Assembly (NCBI GenBank): GCA_027066695.1
Contig: JAMONE010000151.1
Coordinates: forward strand, 1 to 9,673
Origin: Micavibrio sp.
GTDB taxonomy: Bacteria > Pseudomonadota > Alphaproteobacteria > Micavibrionales > Micavibrionaceae
Reading direction: 5' to 3'
Length of the DNA stretch: 9,673 nucleotides
The position numbers and the translations under genes were made by a program. A model generated the notes under the pieces. The model saw only the letters and a list, made by a program, of their open reading frames with translations. It made no database searches and had not been told where the DNA came from. The number at the start of each line of letters is the position of its first letter. Position 1 is the first letter of the stretch. Positions 1-7,632 of this stretch are shown here, in pieces.

Positions 1-283
1 CGATCTGACCAGTTCTGCGAACAATGTCGCCCTCTTTGATCTCGCGGTCACTACCGAACAGCACCACACCGACATTATCAGCCTCAAGATTAAGAGCCAT
101 GCCCTTAATACCGCTGGCAAATTCAACCATCTCACCAGCTTGAACATTATCAAGACCATAAACGCGCGCCACGCCATCACCAATAGATAGAACCTGACCA
201 ATTTCCGCAACATCGGCAGATGCGCCAAAATCCGCGATTTGTTTCTTTAGAATATCCGAAATTTCTGCTGCTTTAATTTCCAT
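1..283 (-). CDS. atpA: F1F0 ATP synthase subunit alpha, N-terminal part (runs off the left edge)
   Basis: The first 94 codons of the F1 alpha subunit are present, and the rest lies beyond position 1. Alpha alternates with beta in the F1 hexamer on the cytoplasmic face of the inner membrane and carries the non-catalytic nucleotide sites. The translation starts MEIKAAEISDILKKQI and continues through the N-terminal beta-barrel: GQVLSIGDGVARVYGLDNVQ, then GEMVEFASG, KGMALNLEADNVGVVLFG and IKEGDIVRRTGQI, all characteristic of AtpA. The Walker A part is outside the window. The ATG follows the atpH TAA with no base between them. A GAGG ribosome binding site lies inside the last atpH codons, so translation of the two genes is probably coupled. 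The order atpH-atpA fits the alphaproteobacterial atpHAGDC operon. The family call is secure. Confidence 0.97.
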   Translation of the reverse strand, partial: MEIKAAEISDILKKQIADFGASADVAEIGQVLSIGDGVARVYGLDNVQAGEMVEFASGIKGMALNLEADNVGVVLFGSDREIKEGDIVRRTGQI

Positions 284-880
284 TTACACTACCTCTTTCA
301 AGTTTTGAATATTATTTTGATTTGAACCTTGTTTTAAAGCCGAGCTTAAACGCTCTAGCTTACGGCGAACCGAATCATCTACCATATGTGAGCCGATAGT
401 AACGATCATTCCGCCTAATATTTCAGGGGCGACCACTGTTTCGACTAAGACGCTAGAGCCTATAACCACTGACAATTTTTTCTGGAATTCTTTTTCCTGC
501 GTTGCGCTAAGTGGTGTGGCGGTTTCAACGCGGACAGACACCTCACCAGAGCGCACAGATACAGCCTTATCATATGCTTTAATAACACCAAGAAGCGCAC
601 CTAAACGACGGTTTTGCACTAACACGCCAAGGAAATTTTGAGTTAACTTATTAAATTTAGCTTTCTTTGCGAGATCACTAATAACTTTTCCCTGAGCCTG
701 CTGGGAAATAAGTGGGGATGATATTACATAGGCAAGCTCATCAGAGCTATTAACCATTGCTTCAATTTCACGGAAATCCTTTTGAACATCTTTAACTGAC
801 GATGCTTTTTCCGCTAGATCAACAAGCGCACCCGCATAGCGGGATAGAACAACAGAAGAAATCGAAGAGGACGATGTCAT
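284..880 (-). CDS. atpH: F1F0 ATP synthase subunit delta (OSCP family)
   Basis: This encodes 198 residues of the delta/OSCP subunit, which links the top of F1 to the peripheral b-stalk. The N-terminal helical domain opens with the family hallmark SRYAGALVDLA (residues 13-23). A conserved block around QNRRLGAL lies near residues 89-96. The C-terminal signature ILGGMIVTIGSHMVDDSVRR spans residues 154-173. The length is slightly above the usual 175-185, because of a polar C-terminal tail (residues 186-198) rich in Gln and Asn. The ATG at 880 has an AAGGGC-like ribosome binding site about eight bases upstream. The 103 bp between this gene and the TraX-like gene contain a TATACT box, but I could not pair it with a good -35. 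Where atp transcription starts is therefore unresolved, and read-through from upstream is possible. Confidence 0.96.
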   Translation of the reverse strand: MTSSSSISSVVLSRYAGALVDLAEKASSVKDVQKDFREIEAMVNSSDELAYVISSPLISQQAQGKVISDLAKKAKFNKLTQNFLGVLVQNRRLGALLGVIKAYDKAVSVRSGEVSVRVETATPLSATQEKEFQKKLSVVIGSSVLVETVVAPEILGGMIVTIGSHMVDDSVRRKLERLSSALKQGSNQNNIQNLKEVV

Positions 881-983
881 ATATTAAGCCCTTATATTTT
901 TACACATTTAAATATATTGGTGGGAGGATTAGCACAACATTTACGCAATGACAAGTATAGTCTTGCCAAATTCAAATATTTTT

Positions 984-1820
984 CTAATTAAACATAGAAA
1001 CCATACTAGGGGGAATGTAATTCCAATCCATAAAACCATAGCTTTCAGGATATAAATACATAGCTATTGCGCGGAATATTAAAATATGCGCTACATATAT
1101 CTCTAGCGTCCTGCGCCCCATAAATTGTATGAGGCAAATAACAGAGCGTGCCATATGCCTCTCGGCATCAACATATATCGCTGGCTTAAAATTCCAGAGT
1201 ATAAACCCAATAAGGGAAAAACCGATCATCATAAATACAGCCTGATACCCCGATACAGAAGGCAACATCACTCCTTGAATAATAAAGAAAGAGAAAAACG
1301 ATATTCCTGCAAATATTTTCAAATATTGTGGTTCAATACTCTTTTGCACCTCCTCCTTATTACGCAGCATATATCCAACAAGAACAAATAGCATAGCCAT
1401 TGAGCCATACTCGAATAATACCGCGCTCGGCAAAGTAAGGAACAATAATACAAAATACATTCCACGCAAACCATCCGCAGAATAGAAACTCCGCGCCACC
1501 GTACCACGCCTGATATATCGAAAGATAATAATAGTAAATAATATATTTAACGGTAGTAAAAATTGCCCAGCCACAACCCCCGAAGCAGCAATAAGCACTC
1601 CGCCAATCCATAAGCTCTTGGGTATATCCGCAGATTTAGAATAACCAATAAGAAAAAACCATATTGGCACACATAAGCGTCCAACAACCCTAAACCACAT
1701 CTCGTCAGGATAGAAATGATGCCCGACATGATCTGTAATCATAAGAATAATAGCCAATGCCTTTAGTAAGTCATATGATGTTAATTCCTTAGGAAGATTG
1801 CTTGGTAACATTTTAATCAT
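984..1820 (-). CDS. TraX-family multi-pass membrane protein (copy 1, nearest atpH)
   Basis: This is a 278-residue, very hydrophobic protein with about eight membrane segments. It opens with the TraX-family signature: SYDLLKALAIILMITDHVG (residues 15-33, with the Asp30-His31 pair) and RVVGRLCVPIWFFLIGY (residues 44-60). Near the C terminus GRRTLEIYVAHILIF (residues 235-249) carries a His245 that recalls the last conserved block of membrane acyltransferases. The founder, TraX of plasmid F, N-acetylates pilin. Chromosomal relatives are mostly uncharacterised, so acyl transfer to a surface protein or glycan is inference. It is a clear paralogue of the next gene upstream. A second in-frame ATG at codon 4 is an alternative start, and neither has a strong ribosome binding site. 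No conjugation genes are in the window, so the gene symbol is withheld. Confidence 0.85.
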   Translation of the reverse strand: MIKMLPSNLPKELTSYDLLKALAIILMITDHVGHHFYPDEMWFRVVGRLCVPIWFFLIGYSKSADIPKSLWIGGVLIAASGVVAGQFLLPLNILFTIIIFRYIRRGTVARSFYSADGLRGMYFVLLFLTLPSAVLFEYGSMAMLFVLVGYMLRNKEEVQKSIEPQYLKIFAGISFFSFFIIQGVMLPSVSGYQAVFMMIGFSLIGFILWNFKPAIYVDAERHMARSVICLIQFMGRRTLEIYVAHILIFRAIAMYLYPESYGFMDWNYIPPSMVSMFN

Positions 1821-1860
1821 AAAAATTATCTTTATACTTTGAATTTACTATAAAAAACAT

Positions 1861-1890
1861 ACTATACTGCGCATGTAATAATTTGGACAA
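1861..1890 (-). promoter_or_regulatory. Candidate promoter for TraX-like copy 1
   Basis: Read on the minus strand, TTGTCC (1890-1885, four of six matches to TTGACA) and TATAGT (1866-1861, five of six to TATAAT) are separated by 18 bp. They lie about 40 bp upstream of the first TraX-like start. The region is extremely AT-rich, so a chance match is quite possible. If real, it would allow copy 1 to be expressed apart from copy 2 and priA. Confidence 0.3.
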
Positions 1891-1943
1891 ACTAAAAAAA
1901 TAATGATGCTCAAAATTATACAGTATAACAACCTTAATCGACA

Positions 1944-2795
1944 CTACATATCAAACATAGATAAATCGACTAATTCAAACTCAAATAAATTATATCCATC
2001 ATAGCCCAACAACAAAGCAAATAACTTGAACATAACTAGATGAATCACATAGACTTCAAGCGTATTTCGGCCACAAAACCTAATAACACCACCTAACAAA
2101 TTTGGAACTATATTAGTAAGCTTAGGGTATTCACTACTCTTAAAACTAGGTAAAATTATGTTAACTAGCAAAACACCTGATATAAGAAAGGTGAATTGAT
2201 TCACTGAAAAACCAAAAAATAATTGCTGAGAAATTATAAATGACACAAAAGAAAAAATCATAAACCCTCTAATAAAACTATCATTATAATCACCTTGCCC
2301 TTCCCCCCTATTACGCACAAAGTAACCGTACATAGTCATAATAAACGCAGAAGTACCATACTCAAACAAAATCGAAGTAGGTATGATTAGAACCAAAAGA
2401 ATTGCCGATATAACATAAATATGAGTTTTGCTTTTCATATAGTGCCTAATCACAAAATCGATGCTTAAACGTAGAATAATCATTGTTGCAAGTATGTTCA
2501 GAGGAAATAATGATATTCCCGACACAAAATTTGCAAAAACTAAAATAACACCACCACTCCACATTTTTTGAGGAAGATCCCGTGTTCGAGCATAACCGAT
2601 AAGGAAAAACCAAATAGGCACACAAAGACGACCGATAGTGCGAAACCACAATTGCTCTGGAAAAAAGTAATAACCTATGTGATCTACAACCATAAGCAGC
2701 AAAGCTAAAGTCTTTAATAAATCGTAAGAAGTTATATTTTGCGGGAGGATTCTAACAACCATTCCAACATCAGCTTTCGTGTATTTTACAAACAT
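1944..2795 (-). CDS. TraX-family multi-pass membrane protein (copy 2, next to priA)
   Basis: The protein has 283 residues and about eight hydrophobic segments. It is a paralogue of the 984-1820 product, sharing the whole N-terminal signature: SYDLLKTLALLLMVVDHIG (residues 23-41, Asp38-His39) and GRLCVPIWFFLIGY (residues 55-68). It also shares SILFEYG (141-147, against AVLFEYG in copy 1) and GRNTLEVYVIHLVMF (242-256, His252). Similarity is strongest at the two ends and weak in between. The ATG at codon 12 (position 2762) lines up with the start of copy 1 and is a serious alternative. With the longer start, the gene begins only 10 bp after the priA stop, suggesting co-transcription with priA. 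TraX of plasmid F acetylates pilin, and the role of this copy is unknown. Codon choice is strongly AT-biased compared with priA. Confidence 0.85.
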   Translation of the reverse strand: MFVKYTKADVGMVVRILPQNITSYDLLKTLALLLMVVDHIGYYFFPEQLWFRTIGRLCVPIWFFLIGYARTRDLPQKMWSGGVILVFANFVSGISLFPLNILATMIILRLSIDFVIRHYMKSKTHIYVISAILLVLIIPTSILFEYGTSAFIMTMYGYFVRNRGEGQGDYNDSFIRGFMIFSFVSFIISQQLFFGFSVNQFTFLISGVLLVNIILPSFKSSEYPKLTNIVPNLLGGVIRFCGRNTLEVYVIHLVMFKLFALLLGYDGYNLFEFELVDLSMFDM

Positions 2796-2805
2796 ATAAC
2801 AATTA

Positions 2806-5037
2806 TCATAAAAAACTCTGAGGGTCTATGTCGATATAAACTCGTACAGTTGACGGTACTTTCACCGCGCCCACCCAATGAGCCAAAGTTTTTTGAATAT
2901 TAATAGATTTATCCGCGCGCACTAACAAGCGATAACGATAATTCCCGCGCAACCGAGCCATAGGCGCAGGCGCAGGCCCTAGAGTTTGTATCTGCTTACC
3001 TTGCGGCGCTGTGCGCCCCAGCGATACGCCCACGCTTTTAACTATAGCTTCATCCCTGCCCGATATTATAATCCCCGCCAAACGGCTGTATGGGGGCATG
3101 TTCGCCGCCTCGCGCTCGGCGGCTTCAACGCCCAAAAATTCATCACGGTCACAGCCAGCCATAGCCTTCATAATACGGTGATCAGGCATCCAGCTTTGCA
3201 GCAATACCTTGCCCTTTTTCTGCTCACGCCCAGCGCGTCCCGCCACTTGATGAAGCACTTGATAGCTGCGCTCTGCCGCGCGTAAATCACCACCCTTTAA
3301 ACCAAGATCAGCATCAACAACGCCCACAAATGTAAGGTTAGGAAAGTGATGCCCCTTCGCAATAATTTGCGTCCCGACAATAATATCGACCTCGCCAGCA
3401 ATAATTTCGCCCAGCATAGCCTTCATATCCTCATTCGTTGCCGCCATATCACTGGCCAAAATCATAATGCGCGCATCGGGAAAATTGACCTTGGCCTCCT
3501 CGAATATCCGCTCCACACCGGGCCCGCAAGCAGCGAAACTGTCCTTATCCCCGCATTCAGGACAATCCTTTGGCACAGGCAGATTATAGCCGCAATGATG
3601 GCAGTGCAGCCGCCCGCTGCGCTTATGCTCGACCAGCCAAGCAGTGCAGCGCGGACACTCCATCCGATGCCCACAAGTACGGCACAACGTCAAAGGCGCA
3701 TAGCCCCGACGGTTCAAAAACAGCAAGGATTGCTCGCCCCTATCAAGAGTTTTTTGCACTTCATCAATCATGGTTTTAGATAGAAAACATTGGCGATCAG
3801 GCTTATCAATGCGCAAATCCACCACGGATATATCAGGCAAGATTGCCCCGCCATAACGACTCTGAAGCACAAGGTGCTTGTAACGTCCGTCCCATGCATT
3901 AATCATAGTCTCAAGCGAAGGAGTAGCAGAAACTAACACCACGGGAATTTTACCAATCGAGCCACGCACCACCGCCATATCCCGCGCGTTATATATAACG
4001 CCGTCTTCTTGCTTATAGGCGGGATCATGCTCTTCATCAACAATTATCAAGCCGAGATTTTTATATGGCAGGAACAAAGCAGAGCGCGCGCCGACAACTA
4101 CGCGCGTATCACCGCTTACCACTCCGCGCCAAGCCGATTTCCTTTGAGCTGGCGTAAGATGTGAATGCCAAAGCGCAGGAGCGCAAGCGAAACGTGCCTT
4201 AAATCGCTCAAGAAAAGCATTCGATAACGCTATCTCGGGCAGTAAAATCACAGCTTGCTTACCCTCTTTTAACGCCCGCGCTACGGCTTCGAAGTAAACT
4301 TCCGTCTTACCCGCACCCGTAACACCGTCAAGCAGAGATACACTAAATTTGCCAGAGCTAACGTCATCGCATAGCTCATCCGCGACCATTTGCTGATCCT
4401 CCGATAAATCCACTGCGCCATTTTCATACTCAGGGTAAATACATGGCGCAGGGTTAAATACACCAACCTCATCAAGTAATCCCTTATCCGCCATCCCCCG
4501 AATAACCGCCGCGCTAACGCTTGCTAAATCTGCAATCTCGGAAGCTATGCGAGTTTTTCCATCGCTCATAATATCAAGTACCTTGCGGCGTTGCGGTGAA
4601 AGCTTTGCTGGAATTTCAATATCTTTATTATACAAAAACCCTCGCGCAGGCTTTGGCGGATTAAGCCCGCCGCGCGCACTAAGAGCCATCTTCAATACCA
4701 AGCCTTTCGGCGCGAGCGTATAACCAGCAACCCAGTCAATAAAATCCCTATGCTCACGAGGCATAGGGTCAATATCATACTTAGAAATGATGGATTTAAG
4801 CTTATCAGGATTAACATCTCCCGAAGCTTCACCCCATACTACACCTATAATTTCACGATTACCCAAAGGCACACAAACATAATTTCCTTGTGTTATATGT
4901 AAATTATGTGGCACAATATAATCATAAGCCTTGTCCATCGGATACGGCACAAGAATGCGCATAACATTTTTATCTGCGAAATCACTCGCATCAACGCATT
5001 CATTTTTACCCTCAGAAAAAAGCGATTTTTGATCCAT
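2806..5037 (-). CDS. priA: Primosomal protein N', replication-restart 3'-5' DNA helicase
   Basis: PriA recognises abandoned replication forks, unwinds the lagging arm and starts DnaB reloading. This 743-residue protein has every expected part. The N-terminal 3'-DNA-binding domain begins near RILVPYPMDKAYDY (residues 27-40). Walker A is GVTGAGKT (238-245), the DEEH box lies at 334-337 in IIVDEEHDPAYKQ, and SATPSLE is at 370-376. Eight zinc-binding cysteines lie inside the helicase lobe (452, 455, 461, 464, 479, 482, 492, 495). GTQIIAKGHHFPNLT is at 555-569, motif VI QVAGRAGR at 597-604, and the C terminus DIDPQSFL is typical. About 25 residues precede the usual PriA start, and Met26 is an alternative start. 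Neither ATG has a clear ribosome binding site. All key residues are intact, so the protein should be functional. Confidence 0.97.
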   Translation of the reverse strand: MDQKSLFSEGKNECVDASDFADKNVMRILVPYPMDKAYDYIVPHNLHITQGNYVCVPLGNREIIGVVWGEASGDVNPDKLKSIISKYDIDPMPREHRDFIDWVAGYTLAPKGLVLKMALSARGGLNPPKPARGFLYNKDIEIPAKLSPQRRKVLDIMSDGKTRIASEIADLASVSAAVIRGMADKGLLDEVGVFNPAPCIYPEYENGAVDLSEDQQMVADELCDDVSSGKFSVSLLDGVTGAGKTEVYFEAVARALKEGKQAVILLPEIALSNAFLERFKARFACAPALWHSHLTPAQRKSAWRGVVSGDTRVVVGARSALFLPYKNLGLIIVDEEHDPAYKQEDGVIYNARDMAVVRGSIGKIPVVLVSATPSLETMINAWDGRYKHLVLQSRYGGAILPDISVVDLRIDKPDRQCFLSKTMIDEVQKTLDRGEQSLLFLNRRGYAPLTLCRTCGHRMECPRCTAWLVEHKRSGRLHCHHCGYNLPVPKDCPECGDKDSFAACGPGVERIFEEAKVNFPDARIMILASDMAATNEDMKAMLGEIIAGEVDIIVGTQIIAKGHHFPNLTFVGVVDADLGLKGGDLRAAERSYQVLHQVAGRAGREQKKGKVLLQSWMPDHRIMKAMAGCDRDEFLGVEAAEREAANMPPYSRLAGIIISGRDEAIVKSVGVSLGRTAPQGKQIQTLGPAPAPMARLRGNYRYRLLVRADKSINIQKTLAHWVGAVKVPSTVRVYIDIDPQSFL

Positions 5038-5061
5038 ATATCACTATGTATCATTTTTATC

Positions 5062-5088
5062 TTGATAATCACACCGCTTTTCTATAAA
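5062..5088 (+). promoter_or_regulatory. Candidate promoter for the small ORF at 5100
   Basis: TTGATA (5062-5067) and TATAAA (5083-5088) each match consensus at five of six positions, but the spacer is only 15 bp, shorter than the usual 16-18. Transcription would begin at about 5095. That would make an ATG at 5100 practically leaderless, while the in-frame ATG at 5115 would get a leader of about 20 nt. The element lies in the 62-bp gap between the divergent priA and the small ORF. Confidence 0.3.
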
Positions 5089-5099
5089 CCCTTAACATA

Positions 5100-5363
5100 A
5101 TGGACAAAAAAACTATGGCAAATGCAAAGGATTTTGATAAGGTTGCACCAGCAAACCTTAAAACGCTTGACGCGACAAAAAAACTTGAACTAGCTTCACT
5201 TCATGCAACAAATGATGCTATTTATGAAGCCATTATTAGATCATCTTATCGCAGGGATATAAGATCTGGGAAAATAGATATAACGCCATTAGACATAGAT
5301 AATTTAATAACCCATGTTTTAGAACAAATAGAATTAGAAGAAAAAGAAAATCTTGAACCATAA
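5100..5363 (+). CDS. Hypothetical small protein, 87 residues
   Basis: I do not recognise this protein. It is soluble-looking, charged and probably mostly helical, with no signal peptide, membrane segment or cysteine. A Lys-rich N-terminal part (about residues 1-30) leads into ATNDAIYEAIIRSSYRRDIR (residues 36-55), then ITPLDIDNLITHVLEQIEL, and an acidic tail ending EEKENLEP. The second in-frame ATG (5115, MANAKDFDK) is an equally plausible start, and neither has a good ribosome binding site. It is divergent from priA with a 62-bp gap and lies outside the inferred island boundary at the tRNA. Residue composition and the uninterrupted frame favour a real gene, but length and lack of family assignment keep confidence moderate. 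Confidence 0.5.
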   Translation: MDKKTMANAKDFDKVAPANLKTLDATKKLELASLHATNDAIYEAIIRSSYRRDIRSGKIDITPLDIDNLITHVLEQIELEEKENLEP

Positions 5364-5379
5364 TAAAAGGAACATAAAG

Positions 5380-5615
5380 CTATGGCAAATGATCTTTCAA
5401 TAATTCAGTTTTATGCAACTCAAACATTTCCAAAGCCTCATTTCTATCCGTGATATTTGCTGTTGTGACTATATAGTAATTCCGACTTAAAAAATGACCT
5501 ATTTCTCTAAATCATCATAAACAGCGATTAATTTTGCACCCCAAACAAGCGCGTATCTTTGCTTTTAATTAATGAAAAAATAAAAACATTGCTTAAAATC
5601 TTCTTTTACTTGCAT
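5380..5615 (-). pseudogene. Possible decayed minus-strand gene, about 77 codons, family unknown
   Basis: On the minus strand an ATG at 5615 opens MQVKEDFKQCFYFFIN and meets a TAA. The same frame then continues with protein-like sequence KQRYALVWGAKLIAVYDDLE to about 5505. A single-base shift near 5500 leads into an open frame of 43 codons that ends in TAG at 5380-5382. This second frame contains GHFLSRNYYIVTTANITDR and EALEMFELHKTELLKDHLP. One in-frame stop plus one indel would therefore disrupt an otherwise continuous protein of natural composition. The start lies opposite the proposed tRNA promoter. I cannot assign a family. It could also be chance open frames in AT-rich DNA. It accounts for most of the gap between the small ORF and the tRNA. 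Confidence 0.3.
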
Positions 5616-5638
5616 TGTAAATGTGATTGAGGTATGTT
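5610..5638 (+). promoter_or_regulatory. Likely promoter of tRNA-Arg
   Basis: TTGCAT (5610-5615) and TATGTT (5633-5638) are separated by exactly 17 bp. A GC-rich stretch CCCCCTCGG follows directly, as is common in the discriminators of stable-RNA promoters. Transcription would begin about 27 bases before the tRNA 5' end, leaving a short leader for RNase P to remove. Confidence 0.5.
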
Positions 5639-5671
5639 CCCCCTCGGTTTCGCAAATTTTATACGAAGCAT

Positions 5672-5748
5672 GCGCCCGTAGCTCAGTTGGATAGAGTGCC
5701 TGATTACGGATCAGGAAGTCAGGGGTTCGAATCCTCTCGGGCGCACCA
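5672..5748 (+). tRNA. tRNA-Arg (anticodon ACG)
   Basis: This is a complete 77-nt cloverleaf. The acceptor stem pairs GCGCCCG (5672-5678) with CGGGCGC (5738-5744), with discriminator A5745 and encoded CCA at 5746-5748. The D arm is GCTC/GAGT with AGTTGGATA in the loop. The anticodon stem CCTGA/TCAGG encloses TTACGGA, with anticodon ACG at 5706-5708. The T arm AGGGG-TTCGAAT-CCTCT contains one G-U pair. The A34 wobble base is normally deaminated to inosine in this bacterial tRNA, which then reads CGU, CGC and CGA. The gene sits immediately upstream of a recombinase gene and probably serves as its integration site, yet it remains intact. Confidence 0.97.
5721..5748 (+). other. Presumed island attachment site in the tRNA 3' end
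   Basis: Recombinases encoded just downstream of a tRNA usually recombine within its T arm and acceptor 3' half, restoring the tRNA on integration. Here the T arm to CCA segment is intact and the integrase ORF opens 46 bp later. No second copy of this segment occurs in the window, so the other end must lie beyond position 9673. The exact crossover is not visible, and the coordinates are inferred from the general pattern. Confidence 0.4.
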
Positions 5749-5794
5749 TTTCTTTAAAAACGATTCTATATCAATAGCTTGACCCTATTCGAAC

Positions 5795-7486
5795 ATGGTG
5801 AGCCCGCAAAGTGGGGCATTAACCATGCATAATCCAAGTTATTTGACGTTATCTAGACACAATATCTATTACTTTCGCTGGCCTTTAGTAGACCATAACA
5901 CAAGACCCAAGCAAGCTACACAGATAAAGATATCGCTACGCACTCGCGATCCTAAAGAAGCCTTGCAGTTATCACGGACATTAGAATACCATGCTAGAGA
6001 ACTAACGCAGTCTCAGGAACTCCTATATATGAAACATGCCGATATTGTATCCATACTTAGAAGCCACTTCTCCGAAGTACTGGAGCGTCAAAAAGAGCGT
6101 ATAAAGAATGATGGTGTACTATCAGACAAAAGGATATCTAACATAAAATTAGGGCTAGAGGATGTTAATGCAGCTATTGCTGATAGTCGCGATGAGCTTT
6201 ATGACTACGCTTTTTGTAAAGGTGATATGCCAGAGGAATTAAGCATTAATGTTAATCTTGAGCCTATTATGGAACGCTTTAAGATAAAATGTAAAGAAGG
6301 ATCGCACGATCATGATATGTTACGCGAAGAGTATAAGTTTGCTCTACGCAACTACTATCAAGACCTGCTTGAATATAACAAAGGAATACGGAATTATACC
6401 CATCTAACCGCTGCTACGGCAACAACAGCCTCTAGCATGAATTACAAGAAGCCAGAAAATAGGCTAGAGAACATTATAGAAAAATACCTCACAGACATGA
6501 AGCGTTCAGGTGAATGGTCGGCACGATCAGAGGAAGGGCAGCTAGCAAGTTTTGCGCTACTAACAGAATTTCTTGGCGGTCAATTCGATATACTAAAACT
6601 GGATGGTAAGACAGCGAGAAACATTAAAGATGTTCTTTTGAAATTACCGAACAACCGCAATAATATTAAAGCAACGCGAGGGCTTCCCCTGTTAGAACAA
6701 ATTGAGATTAAGGGGCTCAAGACGCTAGCTACTGGTAGCATCAATAAATATTTACAAGCTTACCAAAGCCTATGTAAGTGGGCTGTACAAAATAATTACA
6801 TTACGAGCAATCCATTCGAAGGTATGATGCTAAAGAATAAAAAGAAAGACAAACGTAATAAATTCGACAAACTCGAAATTGCTAGTATGTTGACAGAGAT
6901 TGATCGGGGTAAAGATGGCCTTGCGAAGACCGAGTTTAAGTACTGGGGTGCTCTGATAGCCATATATACGGGAGCCCGCCTAAATGAAATAGCCTCCCTA
7001 ACAGTAGATGATATCAAACAGAATGCTGATACAGGCATATGGTACTTTGATATTAACGATGAAGATGGTAAGCGCGTAAAGACAGATGCTGCCATTCGTT
7101 TTGTACCTATACACTCAGCATTGCTCGATCGTGGATTTATAGAATATGTAGATACAGTGCGGAAGATGCGAGATAGTACGGACAGGCATGACCTGCGCCT
7201 ATTGCACGAACTTACCTACTGTAACGGCTCACAGTGGGGACGCAAACTAGGGCGATGGTTTAACAATACATTCTTACCTAAAATGAATTTAAAAACAGAC
7301 AAAAAAGTACTTCACAGTCTAAGACACAGCTTTATTACTTACATGAGCGCACACGGAGCAGAGAGCAGCACCATTAAAGCATTGGTAGGGCATGAGGCTG
7401 GTACAGTTACCGAAGGTGTATACACGGACTACGGACTCGATCATTTACCAGCGTTTAAAGATGCTATTGAGAAGCTGGAGTATTAA
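5795..7486 (+). CDS. Tyrosine recombinase / site-specific integrase
   Basis: This 563-residue phage-type integrase performs the integration and excision of the element beside tRNA-Arg. The N terminus contains PSYLTLSRHNIYYFRWPL (residues 14-31), resembling the short N-terminal domain (DUF6538 type) seen in many proteobacterial island integrases. A long helical region follows, then a core-binding SAM-like domain (about 222-335). The catalytic domain holds Arg395 in YTGARLNEIASL, a likely Lys in the GKRVK hairpin (about 426-429), His507 and Arg510 in LHSLRHSF, His533 in LVGHEAG, and the nucleophile Tyr543 in EGVYTDYG. All catalytic residues are present, so it should be active. The ATG at 5825, with GTGGGG eight bases upstream, is a good alternative start. 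It would remove ten residues outside the recognisable domain. Confidence 0.94.
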   Translation: MVSPQSGALTMHNPSYLTLSRHNIYYFRWPLVDHNTRPKQATQIKISLRTRDPKEALQLSRTLEYHARELTQSQELLYMKHADIVSILRSHFSEVLERQKERIKNDGVLSDKRISNIKLGLEDVNAAIADSRDELYDYAFCKGDMPEELSINVNLEPIMERFKIKCKEGSHDHDMLREEYKFALRNYYQDLLEYNKGIRNYTHLTAATATTASSMNYKKPENRLENIIEKYLTDMKRSGEWSARSEEGQLASFALLTEFLGGQFDILKLDGKTARNIKDVLLKLPNNRNNIKATRGLPLLEQIEIKGLKTLATGSINKYLQAYQSLCKWAVQNNYITSNPFEGMMLKNKKKDKRNKFDKLEIASMLTEIDRGKDGLAKTEFKYWGALIAIYTGARLNEIASLTVDDIKQNADTGIWYFDINDEDGKRVKTDAAIRFVPIHSALLDRGFIEYVDTVRKMRDSTDRHDLRLLHELTYCNGSQWGRKLGRWFNNTFLPKMNLKTDKKVLHSLRHSFITYMSAHGAESSTIKALVGHEAGTVTEGVYTDYGLDHLPAFKDAIEKLEY

Positions 7487-7632
7487 CTTTTTGTTTGCTG
7501 AATAGGCTTTTACCATATGGAGCTTGTACAGTGAGTCTGTATGTTCTTATGGGGGTAAGGTGCTCAAACTAAAACCATTGGCCTGTACGGTACTGTATTC
7601 GCCAAGAAACAACTATGTATGATCTTAGCACA

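Noticed and set aside
1915..1929. Palindrome ATTATACAGTATAAC between the two TraX-like genes, as a terminator or operator
   Set aside because: The stem has only five A-T pairs with a three-base loop in very AT-rich DNA. The T-run is not adjacent. It also contains a TATAAT box without a usable -35.
3346..3783. Long open frames antisense to priA on the plus strand (also at 2986-3285 and 3570-3779)
   Set aside because: These are shadows of the priA codon pattern. priA is complete with all motifs, and the antisense translations show no domain or ribosome binding site.
5382..5453. A 23-codon plus-strand ORF (MANDLSIIQF...) with AAGGAA upstream
   Set aside because: It is very short and resembles no protein I know. 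Its antisense frame looks more protein-like. It is mentioned only in connection with the 12-base repeat.
6796..7095. Minus-strand 99-codon frame within the integrase
   Set aside because: It lies entirely within the catalytic domain coding region and has no family signature. It is a shadow ORF.
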